The notes under the pieces: generated by a model | What the model was told of the DNA's origin: nothing | What the model saw: only the letters and a program-made list of their open reading frames with translations | Database searches by the model: none | Translations under genes and position numbers: made by a program | Assembly: GCF_030052815.1 (NCBI RefSeq) | Contig: NC_079498.1 | Span: 80,462,992-80,526,991, forward strand | DNA: 64,000 nucleotides | From: Hevea brasiliensis | Lineage: Eukaryota > Streptophyta > Magnoliopsida > Malpighiales > Euphorbiaceae | Reading direction: 5' to 3' | In this document: piece by piece, positions 33,585 through 45,656 of the stretch | How positions within the stretch are numbered: position 1 is the stretch's first letter | How the letters are laid out: each line of letters begins with the position of its first letter

Positions 33585-36500
33585 TGTAACACTCCTCACC
33601 CGTCTACAGTATAGCCGAGCAAGGCGTGCCACACGGCGTGCCGGAGCACCTAGTCTGTGATTATCTCATTTCCTGAACTCAATTTGATTTTAAGAAGTCC
33701 TTTAAGTAAAATTCATATCATGTTGATACTATTTTCATACTTTAATAAAATCAGTTTCTCAAAATGGTAATAGAAATTTAGCAAGGTGCCATCTGTATTT
33801 CGGACAAAATGTCCTTCCAAACCTGTTAAAAATAGTTTAATATGATAATATCAAAATCTCAACCATCATCATATTTTACATTCATCAAAACACTATCCAT
33901 AGGAGTTTAATATATAAAAATTATTACAAACTTTAAAGTTTTATGATATCTATACATATTACATAACAAAATATCAAAATACAATTGATGGTCATTACAC
34001 AAGATCCTAAGTCCTACCATATATGCAGTGTAGTGCAGATGACTCTGGACTCCTGTGCAGATCTGATGTCTCACCCGGTCGTAGGTCTGCTGGGCTCCCC
34101 AGCTATGTCTCCAATACCTACGCATTATAAAAGCAACTCGCTAAGCAATTTTCATTCTACTTTTATTTGCTAACCTTTCATTTTTGCTAATTTTGGTGGT
34201 GTTGTATGTCAATAAACTGAATTTAGCTATTTCAATTTAATAATGCTTAAATTAACTGCCCGTGTAGCCTATATACTGACCAGACTGGATAAATGGATAT
34301 ACTGGCACGGGTACCTAGTACCTCGAGCCATCACACCATCGGTTACAAAGTGTCTCCCGGTATGCAAATAGTGTGGCTAAAAAGCCATATAGTCAATCTG
34401 GCAATAAGCCAAGTATAATAACACAATATATATAGCCGTAGGCTATTAAAGTCACAGTGTGGCATAATATGCCGTAAAAACATAGTATGGCATAAAGCCA
34501 TTTACAGAACAGCTGTCAAAATCCTATTGGCATGCCAACCTATCCAAACTAATCAACAAGGCAAACTAGGGTATATTACAAATTAATCGTTTAATTCCTC
34601 ATTTTTTTTAGTGTACTAATTATCATGTAATTCACAAGTCAATGTAAATGTTGACCTTTTTTAGGTAATATGGTTAAGTTGATTCTAGCATTAACATGTC
34701 ACAATTTGTAATTCAATATGCTACCAATATAGTGCAATTTACCATTTTTGCAAGTTGGCATTCAATGCCAAATTACTTCAAGCATTATTATTGTATGCAA
34801 ATGTCAAATTTTTAGTTTTAGTGTGCTAGATTGGTCTAGCTTAATGTCCTATTTCTCTTAGTTTTTAGCTTCTGGTCAAAGAAGAAAAATTGTAGCTCTA
34901 TGTCTTATTGAACCTTTGGCAAAATTTCAGGTTATTCTGAGTTGTATAGACCAAGATATGGTCAATTTACTAAAGTTGGACAGATTGCACCTTTAGTGCA
35001 AAATTTGGTCAATTTTAGGTCACATTTAGTTCTGGCAGTTTTGGTACCCGAACTTGTGTAAGCTATTTGACTTGGTTCTGGCAATTTTTGGGCTTTGGTG
35101 TCTTCATAAGAATTGTAGCTCTATGTCTAAGCTATCCATGGTAAAAATTTTAGGTCAATTAAACCTGTTTTGAGTGAGTTATGGTCATCCTAATGACTAT
35201 TGTTCATATGATAAAAAATCTGGGTTTACAAGGTTGCCATTCCGGATTTGGTCATTTTTAAGGTCAGTTTCTAGGCAGAATTTTGGCAACATTTCTACAT
35301 GAAAGTTGGCCTATTTGTGTCTAGTTTCACCTCCCATTGGCCTCATACCAATTGGGTTCACAGTTTTGCACTTATGACCTAATTTAGGTGCTGCCAACAC
35401 ACACACAACCTGTATTTGAAAATTACACTTCCAATTTTGACAATCCTCCTCCTCCCAATACTTCAATATTCATTCATGGCACTTCTATATATATTGTACA
35501 CAATTCCAGCAAAGTATTTTGAACAGAACACTCAAGTGCTCAATGCACACAATACACCATTCAAGTTCAACATTTACTTCTACCAAAATTCAACATACCT
35601 CAATATCAATATTACACATACACTTCCATGGAAACTACACATGCTGCCCACAATTTAACACCATGACATCTCATCAATAAATTACATAAACTCACATACA
35701 ATTTTATGATATTTTAGGCTGCCAAACATGGCAATTTACCAAAGCATCAAAGTCCCATTTTCAAACCCTTAATTCAAGCACTAACATGCACATACTTGGA
35801 CATTAACCTACTACAACTTCTATTTGAGTTAATCAACCTTGATTCCCATCCATTTGAGGTAAGAAAAACTCAAATACAACAAACTTTCATGGCTTCCGAA
35901 AATGGACAAGTTCATATCTCAATATTTTTTTTTTATTTCTCTTCACCAAATTACTCACCTCAACCTAAACACAAGGTTTACTAAAGCTAAGGAGAAGATT
36001 TGGACACTTGCCTCTTGAGAGCTTCCCTTAAACTTCACCAAATCTCTTCCTCTTTGTTCCCAATATCTTCCCCAAGGTAAGTAGGCAAGTTTTAATGAAG
36101 GATCCAAGTGGAAATGATGGCCTGATCATGCACCAATGGAGCTTTGCATGTGGGGCGGCAATAGAGCTTTCATGGAGGACAATACGGCTGGTTGTTTGGG
36201 AGGGAGAAGATGGACTGAAGTTTTGTCCAAAATGACTTCAATAGGTGTCCCAAAGCTTGAGTTAGTGGAGCACTAACTTGAATTAATAATTTATTAATCT
36301 TAAATTCCTTAATTTGCTCATTTGCCACTAAGCTTTTACTATTTACATAATGTATCTCATTTTAATTTTTCATGACATTTTCAAAGTGTAATATCATTTA
36401 TTTTTAATGGACATTGAGGTCAAAAGGCAACTCTTGGTGTCAAATGACCAAAATGCCCCTCTTTGGGTTGTATTCCCAATTTTTTGGTAACACTGATTTT

Positions 36501-36878
36501 TGTCTGTTTCTCGATTTTTCGTTTTTCTTTGTACTAATTTATTAATTTTTCGTTGATATTTCTAGTGTCAATTACATTTCAATAAACCTTTAATTATGTC
36601 TTGAATTTTAATTTCGAGGGTTCCCCGCGGTCTTGGGGTAGGCAACGGCCTTCCCGGTGCGGTCACCCATCGCTGCGGTGCTGGCTCATTTAACCTAGTT
36701 TCATTTTATCTCTTTTATTTTTCTTTGATTTTTCTTGTATTTTCTTTTTATTTATTTCATTATTATATGTCTGTTCACTATCACCGAAGTGTAGTTCTGG
36801 ACATCCTAACTTGCCCGGACTGACATTAGGTCACCGGAGCAACATAACGTATAAAACACGTATAGTGGGGATGTTACA
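33585..36878 (-). repeat. Element F 3' LTR (3294 bp), mosaic
   Basis: On the minus strand it begins TGTAACATCCCCACTATACG at 36878, next to a polypurine tract, and ends GACGGGTGAGGAGTGTTACA at 33585. Its 5' two-thirds (34700-36878) resemble the G/H/A LTRs. Its 3' third (33585-34580) resembles C, I and E, including TTGGCATGCCAA at 34527-34538 and the ATGGC..GCCAT cluster. The stem-loop near 34141-34176 has an expanded loop. Confidence 0.88.
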
Positions 36879-36894
36879 ACTCTTCCCCTCTAAA
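36879..36894 (-). other. Element F polypurine tract
   Basis: Minus strand TTTAGAGGGGAAGAGT lies directly before the 3' LTR. Confidence 0.85.
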
Positions 36895-39034
36895 TAAAAA
36901 TTTTGTCCTCAAAATTTACCTGATGTGAAGAGCTGAGGGAACTGTTGCCTCATTGTCTCCTCGCTCTCCCATGTTGCCTCTTTCGTGTTGTGGTGCCTCC
37001 ATAGGATTTTCACTAGTGGAATTGTTTTGTTTCTAAGCTCTTTTACTTCTCATGCCAAGATTTTAATCGGTTCTTCTTCATATGTCAGGTCAGGTTGTAC
37101 AACAATTTCTTCTGCTGAGATGACATGTGAATGATCTGATCTGTATCTTCTGAGTATCGAGACATAGAACACATTATGTATCTTGTCCAGCTCAGGTGGT
37201 AAGGCTAATCTGTAGGCTACTTGTCCCACACGTTCAATAACTTTATATGGGCCAATGAACCTAGGGCTTAATTTTCCCTTTTTCCCAAATCTCAACACTT
37301 TCTTCCACAGTGATACTTTGAGAAATACCTTCTCGCCAACTTCATACTCAATATCCTTTCTTTTCAAGTCAGCATAAGATTTTTATCGGTCTGAGGCAAC
37401 TTTCAAATTGGCCTTTATCAGTTTCACCTTTTCCTCTGTCTGTTTTACCAGGTCTGGCCCCACTAGCTTATTTTCAATCAATTCAGTCCAACATATAGGT
37501 GTTCTGCATTTTCTCCCATACAGTGCTTCATAAGGTGCCATTTATATGCTAGCTTGATATCTATTGTTGTATGCAAATTCTGCCAGTGGAAGGTATCTGT
37601 CCCAGCTTCCCTTAAACTCAATAACACAACTTCTTAGCATATCCTCGAGGACCTATCACATATGTTCGATTATTATTATCACTATCAGTTCAATTTATTG
37701 TTTGCAATAACTCAATGAGTTTCAAAATTTACCTGGATTATTCTTTCTGACTGTCCATCTGTCTAAGGATAAAAAGCCGTACTAAAATGGAGTTGTGTGC
37801 CCAAGGATTCTTGTAATTTCTTCCAAAATCTAAATGTAAACCTCGGGTCTCTATTAGATATAATGGAAAGCGAAATTCCATGTAGTCTAACTATCTCATT
37901 AATATACAATTCTGCTAGCTTTTCCAGTGAGTAGCCAGTTCTGACTGGCAGAAAATGTGCTGATTTGGTCAACCTATCCACAATCACCCATACTACATCA
38001 TGCTTCTTCTGAGTGAGAGGTAGACCACTGACAAAGTCCATAGTGACTCGGTCCCATTTCCATTCAGGTATGTTTATGAGCTGTAACAAACCTGATGGAA
38101 CTTGATGTTCTGCTTTGACTTGCTGACATGTCAAGCATCTAGTTACATAGTCAGCTATGTCCTTCTTCATACCTGGCCACTAGTATCGAAGTTTTAGGTC
38201 ATGGTACATTTTTGTGCTTCCTGGGTGCATAGTATACACATTGTTATGTGCTTTTCTCAGAATACTAGTTTTCAACTCTTTATCATTTGGTACATATACT
38301 CTTTCTTTATAGTACAGGCACCCATTTTCTTTAACTTCATATTTAGTTTCCTTTCCCTCAGTGATTTTGCCCATAACAGCCATTAATTTCTCATCTGTCT
38401 TTTGCCCATCCTGTATCTGTTGTAATAGATTCGGCTTCACTTGCAACTCAGCCAAAATAACTCCATAATGAGTTAAGGATAGTTGGGCATTCAGAGATCT
38501 TAATGCTACAATAGATTTTCTGCTTAAAGCATCAGTGACTACATTTGCCTTCCCAGGGTGGTAGTCAATCACACAATCATAATCTTTCAGGAATTCAATC
38601 CATCACCTCTGTCTCAAATTAAGTTCCTTCTGGGTTGGCAGATACTTCAGACTCTTATGGTCTGTGTATATGTATCATTTTTCTCTATACAAGTAATACC
38701 TCCATATCTTCAATGCGAAGATAATTGCTGCTAACTCTAAATCATGAGTAGGGTAATTCTTTTCATGTGGCCTTAACTACCTGAAAGCATATGCGACCAC
38801 TTTCCCTTCTTGCATGAGTACACACCCTAACCCATTATGTGAGGCATCACTGTAGACTACAAAGTCTTTTCCTGACACTAGCTGTGTTAACACTGGTGCC
38901 TCTGTCAACATAGCCTTTAGCCTCTCAAAATTGGCTTGACACTTGTCATTCTAGTCAAATTTCATATTCTTGTGTAGTAATTTGGTCATTAGAGCAGCTA
39001 TCAGGGAAAATCCCTTTACAAATCTTCTATAATA
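36895..39034 (-). pseudogene. Element F pol: RNase H, integrase, chromodomain (5' end cut by G)
   Basis: Read on the minus strand from 39034, starting just after the YYRR of RT, where G is inserted. RT/RNase H comes first ([54 protein letters not shown]), with stops replacing several Trp/Gln codons. Integrase follows: zinc site ([22 protein letters not shown]) and core (VTMDFVSGLP, ISNRDPRFTF, TDGQSERIIQ). The second catalytic Asp, SDRD in H, is Asn here. An 80-bp GT-AG interval (37653-37732) lies right after the catalytic Glu region. The C-terminal part follows (LSPRFIGPYKVIERVG, HNVFYVSILRRY) with a chromodomain (EEEPIKILA, stop, EVKELRNKTIPLVK, EATWESEETMRQQ). It is a Tekay/Del-type chromovirus. 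Confidence 0.9.
37653..37732 (-). other. Possible 80-bp GT-AG intron in F integrase
   Basis: On the minus strand the interval starts GTAAATTTTG and ends ATGTGATAG, with CAG before and GT after, the plant splice consensus. G and H have no sequence here: their frame runs straight from SERVI into ILEDML. The integrase core before the interval and the tail after it are in different frames, and 80 nt is not a multiple of three, so only its removal makes the two collinear. It is AT-rich and contains stops. Confidence 0.6.
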
Positions 39035-42000
39035 TGCCACACCCTACCCCTCTGTAAGGCATGGCATGATCCCGTAGTATACCTAATGAATTACCAAACT
39101 TCGCCTACTGATAACCCATTAAATACACTACAAGGGATTTTAAACATTTTCTTATTTCTTTTTACAGTGGTGAGCACTTTTGACAGGTGTTAATTTTTTT
39201 TTTTTTTAAAACTGAAGTGAAACAAAATAACAATTCTGAGTATCAATAATTTCTATAAAAATTTTGGCAGAGTGCCATCTATATTTTGAATAAAACAGTT
39301 CTTCAAAAACCTGCAAAAAGCACTTCCAATAATTTGTTCAATCCCAAACTCCAATAAATTTGTCAACATAATAAATTTCTTAACATTATCAACTCAGTTC
39401 AACAATCAATTTTTCAGTGTTTCTAAAAGCTGAGATAAAATAAATATATTACAATATTTTTATAAGCCAAAATAATTTACAATTTTAGTTTACAACTGCT
39501 CAAGACCAAGTACAATATATACATATAGTGCACATACATTACAACAAAAACTACAAAATATGGTATACTCAATATACCCGGTGAAATCTCAAAATGTAGC
39601 ACAAGCAGCCTACTCTGCTGCTCTGTCCGTCTGTCTACCTGCGACAGTAATGAAAAAGCTATCGCTGAGCCAATGTCTCAGTGGTGCACAACATTAAGAA
39701 AATACAATTTAAAACCATAAACCTTAAATCATATAAACAGTGGATACTTAAAATCACAGTTGAATTCAAAAGACAGTGAATGTCATAAAGAATTAAACCC
39801 CATTTCACAATATCACAATAAATGTCAATAAATCATACACACAGCTTAATCATGATCCCATAGTCCAATTCATCCCAAAAGCCAATGGCTAGTGAGGAAT
39901 AACATAGCTAGCTAGCAATAATATGAGTACTCATCCTATTCGTCCTCAACAGGTACACACATCAATACTTCAGCCAGAGAGGGAATTCAAAGTCAATTCG
40001 TCCCACTAGACAAGCTAGCGAGGAATTCAATTAATATACATGATAGCTGTGGTTTCAAACCATTTACAATGTTTTTCAAGCAATAAGTATCCATCAAATA
40101 TCATTCAAACAAAATTTCACAATTTAAACAATAACAGACAAATTGTCATAATTTATTTCAATTGAAAATTCAAAAGAAATAACTGTTGTACACAAACCTC
40201 TGAAATGAAATCTCTTGGCCCTGACTCAGTGTTTCCTTCCCCTTCCCTGAGTCTTTGCTAACTGAAATACACAATTTGAAGTGTTTCAGTACTCATTTAA
40301 ACTGTCTCTAACAATAAGGTTTAATAATTAATTTATTTAATTCTATTATTATCCTTAGTCAACCTAAAATGTTGACCCTCGATGCACTCTAGGTGAATTA
40401 GGTTTAATGTTACCAATATGTCACATTTTGCATTTCAATATGCTACCAATATAGTGCAACTTACCATTTTTACAAGTTGGCATTCATTGCCAAATTATTT
40501 CAAGCATCATTGTATGTAAATGTCAAGTTCTCAAATTTTGTGTGCTAGATTGGTCTAGCTTAAAGTCCTATTTCTCTTGGTTTTTAGCTTTTGGTCAAAG
40601 AAGAAAAATTGTAGCTCTATGTCTTATTGCACTCGGGAAAAAATTTTAGGCCATTCAGAGTTGTATAGACCAAGATATGGTCAATTTACTAAAGCTGGAC
40701 AGATTGCACTTAAATGGCAACTTTAGGTCATTTTTAGGTCATTTCTGGTTCTGGCAGTTTTTATACCCAAACTTGTGCAAGCTATTTGACTTGCTTATGA
40801 TCATTTATGGGTTTTGGTGTCTTCATAAGAGTTGTAGCTCTAGGTCTAATCTATTCATGGTAAAAATTTCAGGTCATTTGGACCTGTTTTGAGTGAGTTA
40901 TGGCCAAAATACTAACTGCTGCCCAAATGGTAAATTTTCAGGCTTTCAAGTCACTAATCCGGATTTAGTCATTTTTCAAGTCACTTTTTGGACAGAATTT
41001 AGGTAGCCTTTCTTCATGAAAGTTGGCACATTTTATGCCTAGTTTCACCTCCAATTGGCCTCATACCAATTGGAGCTACACACTTAGGGTTATAGGTCCA
41101 TTTGCGCACTGCCCTCTACATGCTTTTCAAACACCAAACCAAACAGATGTTTACCAATTACATATTCACTTCCCCACATCATTCTGCATTTGGCACTAAC
41201 CAAAACCATTCACTTCTTTACATTATAGGTCAACTTGGACAGAATATAACCACTTCAAAATGCACCAAATGCAATCACAATTCACAAAGTCCAAATCCAA
41301 CAGTGTACACACATAAACATTCCTAATTATTACATATAATTTCACTAATAAATTACATACATACTTAGCAACTCTAAAATCACATTACATCAAATAATCT
41401 TCATGAATTCAAGCATTCCTCATGACTTTCTCAAGGTTGCTGAAATACTCCAACTTACCAAAGTTTCCCATACTTTCTTCAATTTCAAGATTAATTGCTC
41501 AATCACCACATACACTTAATACACATTGGTTACAACATCTTATAACATTAATCAACATATTTTCCCATCATTTACATGTAAACAATAAGTTAAACATTTT
41601 AACTTTCATGGCTGCCAAAATAGTACATCACCAATAATTCATCAAACCTCAAAATTTCTTCCATAATTCAACTACCCACAACCTTAGTTACACTTTTAGT
41701 GAAATAAGAATTGAAAATAACCAATTATCTCTTTTGGACTTCTTCAAAACTCCACCAAAACTTATCTTTCTTGCTCCCTTATTGCTGCCCAAGGTGTGTA
41801 GGCAAAAATTAATGAAGAAACCTCAAGCATTGGGAGCTTGGATCATGGATACATGGAGGTTGGAGCTTGGACGGCCATGGGAGAGTTTAGGAGCTTTTTG
41901 GTTCTGCAATGGAGAAGAACAAAGAAGAAGAAGGTTACTTAGTGGAAGAATCTATCCCAAATGGCTTACATATGTGTCCATGAAGTGAGGTTAGTGGAGC

Positions 42001-42613
42001 ACTAATGTAAAAGAATAGTTATTTATTCTAAAGTTTCTAAATTTCCATATTTTTCTCATTTCTTTTACTATTTAGATTATGTACCACCATTTTAATTTTC
42101 ATGATATTTTCAAGGTTTAATATCATTTATTTTTAATGGACATTTAGGTCAAAAGGCAACTCGGGGTGTCAATTTACCAAAATGCTCCTATTCGGGTTGT
42201 ATTCTCGATTTTTCAGTAACACCAGTTTTTTATCAGTTTCTCGATTTCTCATTTTTCTTTCTACTAATTAATTAATTTTTCTTTGATATTTCTAATGACA
42301 TTTATACTTCAATAGATATTTATTTAAGTCTTAAAAATATTTTTCAGGGTTTCCCACAGTCCAGGGCTAGTCAACAGTCCTCGCCGCAGCTTCCCGGTGC
42401 GGTCACCCATCGCTACGATTTTCGGCTCGTTTAACTTGGTTACATTTCATTGCTATTATTTTTCCTTTGTTTTTCTTGTATTTTCCTTTCTTGTATTTCA
42501 TTAATTTATGTCTCCTCACTAATATTTAAATTTAGTTCTGGGCATCCTAGCTTTCCAGACAGACATTGGTCAACGAAACAGTAGAACGCACTACTGAACA
42601 TAGGGGTGTTACA
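39035..42613 (-). repeat. Element G 3' LTR (3579 bp)
   Basis: Minus strand: TGTAACACCCCTATGTTCAG at 42613 to GGGGTAGGGTGTGGCA at 39035. The terminal dinucleotide pair is intact, although GACA has become GGCA. The ends match H. The segment 40430-40640 (GCTACCAATATAGTGCAAC.., GGCATTCATTGCC) matches F rather than H. The low-side target sequence is TAATA (39030-39034); the partner copy lies outside the window. The LTR is inserted in the F RT. Confidence 0.9.
39665..39681 (-). other. Conserved LTR stem-loop, element G
   Basis: CTGAGCCA/TGTCTCAG is the H stem with one mismatch. It is followed on the sense strand by GCGATAG..CTGTCGC, the second stem. Confidence 0.65.
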
Positions 42614-42630
42614 ATTCTCCCCTCCTTAAA
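42614..42630 (-). other. Element G polypurine tract
   Basis: Minus strand TTTAAGGAGGGGAGAAT lies directly before the 3' LTR. The AAATTTC..GACGAAATTTATT context upstream is shared with B and H. Confidence 0.88.
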
Positions 42631-44036
42631 ATAAATTTCGTCTTGAAATTTTACAGCATCGATCTACGAGCATTGTGGGTGCTGTCTCCTCATATCCTCT
42701 TCACGTTCCCAAGTAGCTTCCTGGCCTGAATGATGGTTCCACAGCACTTTAACCAGGTGTATCTATTTATTCCTTAGCTGCTTCACCTCATATGCCAGAA
42801 TCTCTATGGGTTCTCCTCATATGAGAGGTCTGGATTTATCTCAATCTCTTCAATTGATAGAATATGAGATAGGTCAGATCTGTACCTCCTTAACATGGAC
42901 ACATGGATGACACTGTGTATCCTTTCTAGCTCTGGAGATAATGCTAACCGATATGCCAAAGGACCCACTCTTTTCAGTACCTCATATGGTTCGATGAAAC
43001 GAGGACTCAGTTTTCCCTTTCTGCCAAATCTCATAATCCTCTTCCAAGGAGAAACTTTAAAGAATACCTTATCACCCACTGCATATTCAATATCTCTTCT
43101 CTTTAGATCAACATAGGACTTCTGACGGTCTGATGCAGCCTTGAGTCGATCTCTGATTAATCTGATCTTTTCCTCTATCTGCTGAACAATTTTCGACCCA
43201 ATCATCTTCTTTTCACCTACTTCATCCCAACATAGGGGAGTTTTGCACTTTCTGCCATACAATGCTTCATATAGAGCCATCCCAATGCTTGATTGGTAGC
43301 TGTTGTTATAAGCAAACTCAATTAAAGGCAAGTGTGTATCCCAACTACCTTTAAACTCAATCACACAAGCCTATAGCATATCCTCCAATATCTGAATTAC
43401 CCTCTCAGACTGGCCATCTGTCTATGGGTGGAATGCTGTGCTGAAGTTCAATCTAGTTCCTAGGGCTCTCTGAAGACTACCCCAGAATCTAAAAGTGAAC
43501 CTAGGATCTCTGCCAGATACAATCGATACTGGCACTCCATGCAGTTTTACAATCTCATTTATGTACAATCTGGCCAATCTCTCCAAACTATAGTCCATCC
43601 GGACTGGTAAAAAGTGAGCAGACTTGGTTAGTCTATTAACTATAACCCATACTGCATCATGACTATTATGTGTCCTCGGAAGTCCCATCACAAAATCCAT
43701 AGTTATCCATTCCCATTTCCACTCTGGTACTGGCAATGGATGTAACAAACCTACTGGTACTTGATATTCTGCCTTCACTTGCTGACAAGTTAGGCATTTG
43801 GAGACAAAGTCAACTACATCCCTTTTCATACCCATCCACCAGTAATGCTTTTTCAGCCCTTTGTACATTTTAGTTCCACCAGGATGCATAGCAAAAGGAG
43901 ACTCATGTGCTTCCTTCATAATGATCTGTCTCAATTCCACATCATTAGGAATGGACATTCTGCCCTGATGTAGCAGTAAACTATCATCTCTCATAGAAAA
44001 TTCAGGTTTCTTGCCCTCCTGGACTTCTTTCAATAG
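42631..44036 (-). pseudogene. Element G integrase and chromodomain
   Basis: Minus strand: the zinc site ([29 protein letters not shown]) with all four ligands, and the core with Asp in ITMDFVMG. The second acidic residue is changed (VSGRDPRF, against VSDRDPRF in H), and Glu is present in [11 protein letters not shown] stop replaces Gln before TDGQ, and another lies near 43371. The C-terminal region follows (GRKGKLSPRFIEPYEVL, HVSMLRRYRSD). The chromodomain is out of frame after SYEEN (ILAYEVKQL, then KVLWNHHSGQEATWE traces). Integrase joined element DNA to the genome, and the chromodomain would have guided it to marked chromatin. This copy is inactive. Confidence 0.9.
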
Positions 44037-45656
44037 CTTCTAATATTTTTCATCACTCTGAGCAGCCATTTTGATCTGATCAATCAACACTGGCTGTACA
44101 TGCCATGCAACTGTTGTCTGTCCCTCATCATCAATCTCCAAACTGGCATGCTATGCTTTCAACTCATGTACCATGGACAAAGGAGAAACTCTGAGACTTG
44201 CCATAGTCTTGCGACTTAAGGCGTCAGCCACCACATTTGCTTTCCCTGGCTGATAGTCTATTAAGCAATCATAGTCTTTAATCAGTTCCAACCATCTCCT
44301 CTACCTCAAGTTCAATTCCTTCTAGGTGCCCAAGTACTTCAAGCTCTTGTGATCTATGTAAATGTAACATTTCTCCCCATACAAATAGTGTCTCCAGATC
44401 TTCAGAGCAAAAACAATAGCTGTAAGCTCCAAGTCATGTGTTGGGTAGTTCCTCTCATGCGGTTTCAGCTAACGTGATGCATAAACAATGACATTCCGAT
44501 CTTGCATCAGTACACAGCCTAACCCATTGTGAGAAGCATCACTATAAATTGTATATTCTTTACCCGGGGTAGGTAAAGTAAGGATTGGAGCTTGAGTCAA
44601 ACACCTCTTCAACTCATCAAAACTCTGCTGGCATTTATCTGTCCACTGAAATTTTACATCTTTCCGAAGCAGCTTGGTCAGTAAGAGAAGCTAACATAGA
44701 AAACCCTTTCATAAACCGGCGGTAATATCCAGCTAAACCCAGAAAACTGTGAATTTCTGTGATATTCCTAGGTGGCTTCTGATTAAGGATAGCTTCTACC
44801 TTGCTGGAATCTACCTTGATCCCTTTAGCTGACACAACATGTCCCAAGAAAGAGATTTCTTTCAGCCAAAATTCACATTTCGACAATTTGGCGTATAGCT
44901 GTTTCTCCCTTAAAGTCTACAGTATAATCTGCAGATGTCTGTCATGATCCTATGCATTCCTTGAATATATCAAAATATCATCAATAAACACCACCACAAA
45001 TTGGTCGAGATATGGTCTGAAGATAGTGCTCATCAGATCCATAAAAGCAGTTGGAGCATTGGTTAACCCGAATGGCATTACCAGAAACTCATAGTGGCCA
45101 TATCGAGTTCTGAAAGTAGTTTTTGGAATACTCTGCTCTTGCACTTTCAACTGATAATAACCAGATTGCAAATCAATTTTGGAGAATACAACTGTACCCT
45201 TCAACTGATCAAACAGATCATCAATGCGAGGCAATGGATATCTATTCTTTATTATCACCTTATTCAATTGCCGGTAATCAATACATAAGCGGAGAGTGCC
45301 ATCTTTTTTCTTAACAAACAATACTGGCGCTTCCCAAGGTGACACACTAGGATGGATGAAGCCCTTTTCAAGTAGTTCTTGCAACTGTACCTTTAACTAC
45401 TTCAACTCTGCTGGTGCCATTCTGTATGGTGTTATGGAGATTGGATCCACACCAGGCATAACATTAATTTCAAACTGCACCTCTCTTTCTGGAGGTAATC
45501 CTGGCAATTCATCAGGAAACACATCTGGAAAGTCATATACTGTAGGGATGTCCCTCAATGCTAGACTCCCTACTTAGGTGTCTACAACATGTGCCAAGTA
45601 TGCTTCACATCCCTTTCTGATCATTTTACTGGCTAGTGCAGCCGAAATGATGTTTG
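44037..45656 (-). pseudogene. Element G protease end, RT and RNase H (cut by Copia-2)
   Basis: Minus strand from 45656: the protease-RT linker ([29 protein letters not shown]), then RT ([65 protein letters not shown]). The catalytic motif is [12 protein letters not shown], intact in G. Thumb ([25 protein letters not shown]) and RNase H ([40 protein letters not shown]) follow. A frameshift near 44675 and several stops inactivate it. Protease and gag lie beyond the window on the far side of Copia-2. Confidence 0.9.

Noticed and set aside
35416..35658. 80-residue open frame in the F LTR
   Set aside because: No equivalent frame in G or H LTRs at the same place; chance frame in AT-rich LTR sequence.
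45296..45577. Plus-strand open frames across RT of G, and the similar 54363-54758 in H
   Set aside because: They are antisense shadows of well-conserved minus-strand RT coding sequence.
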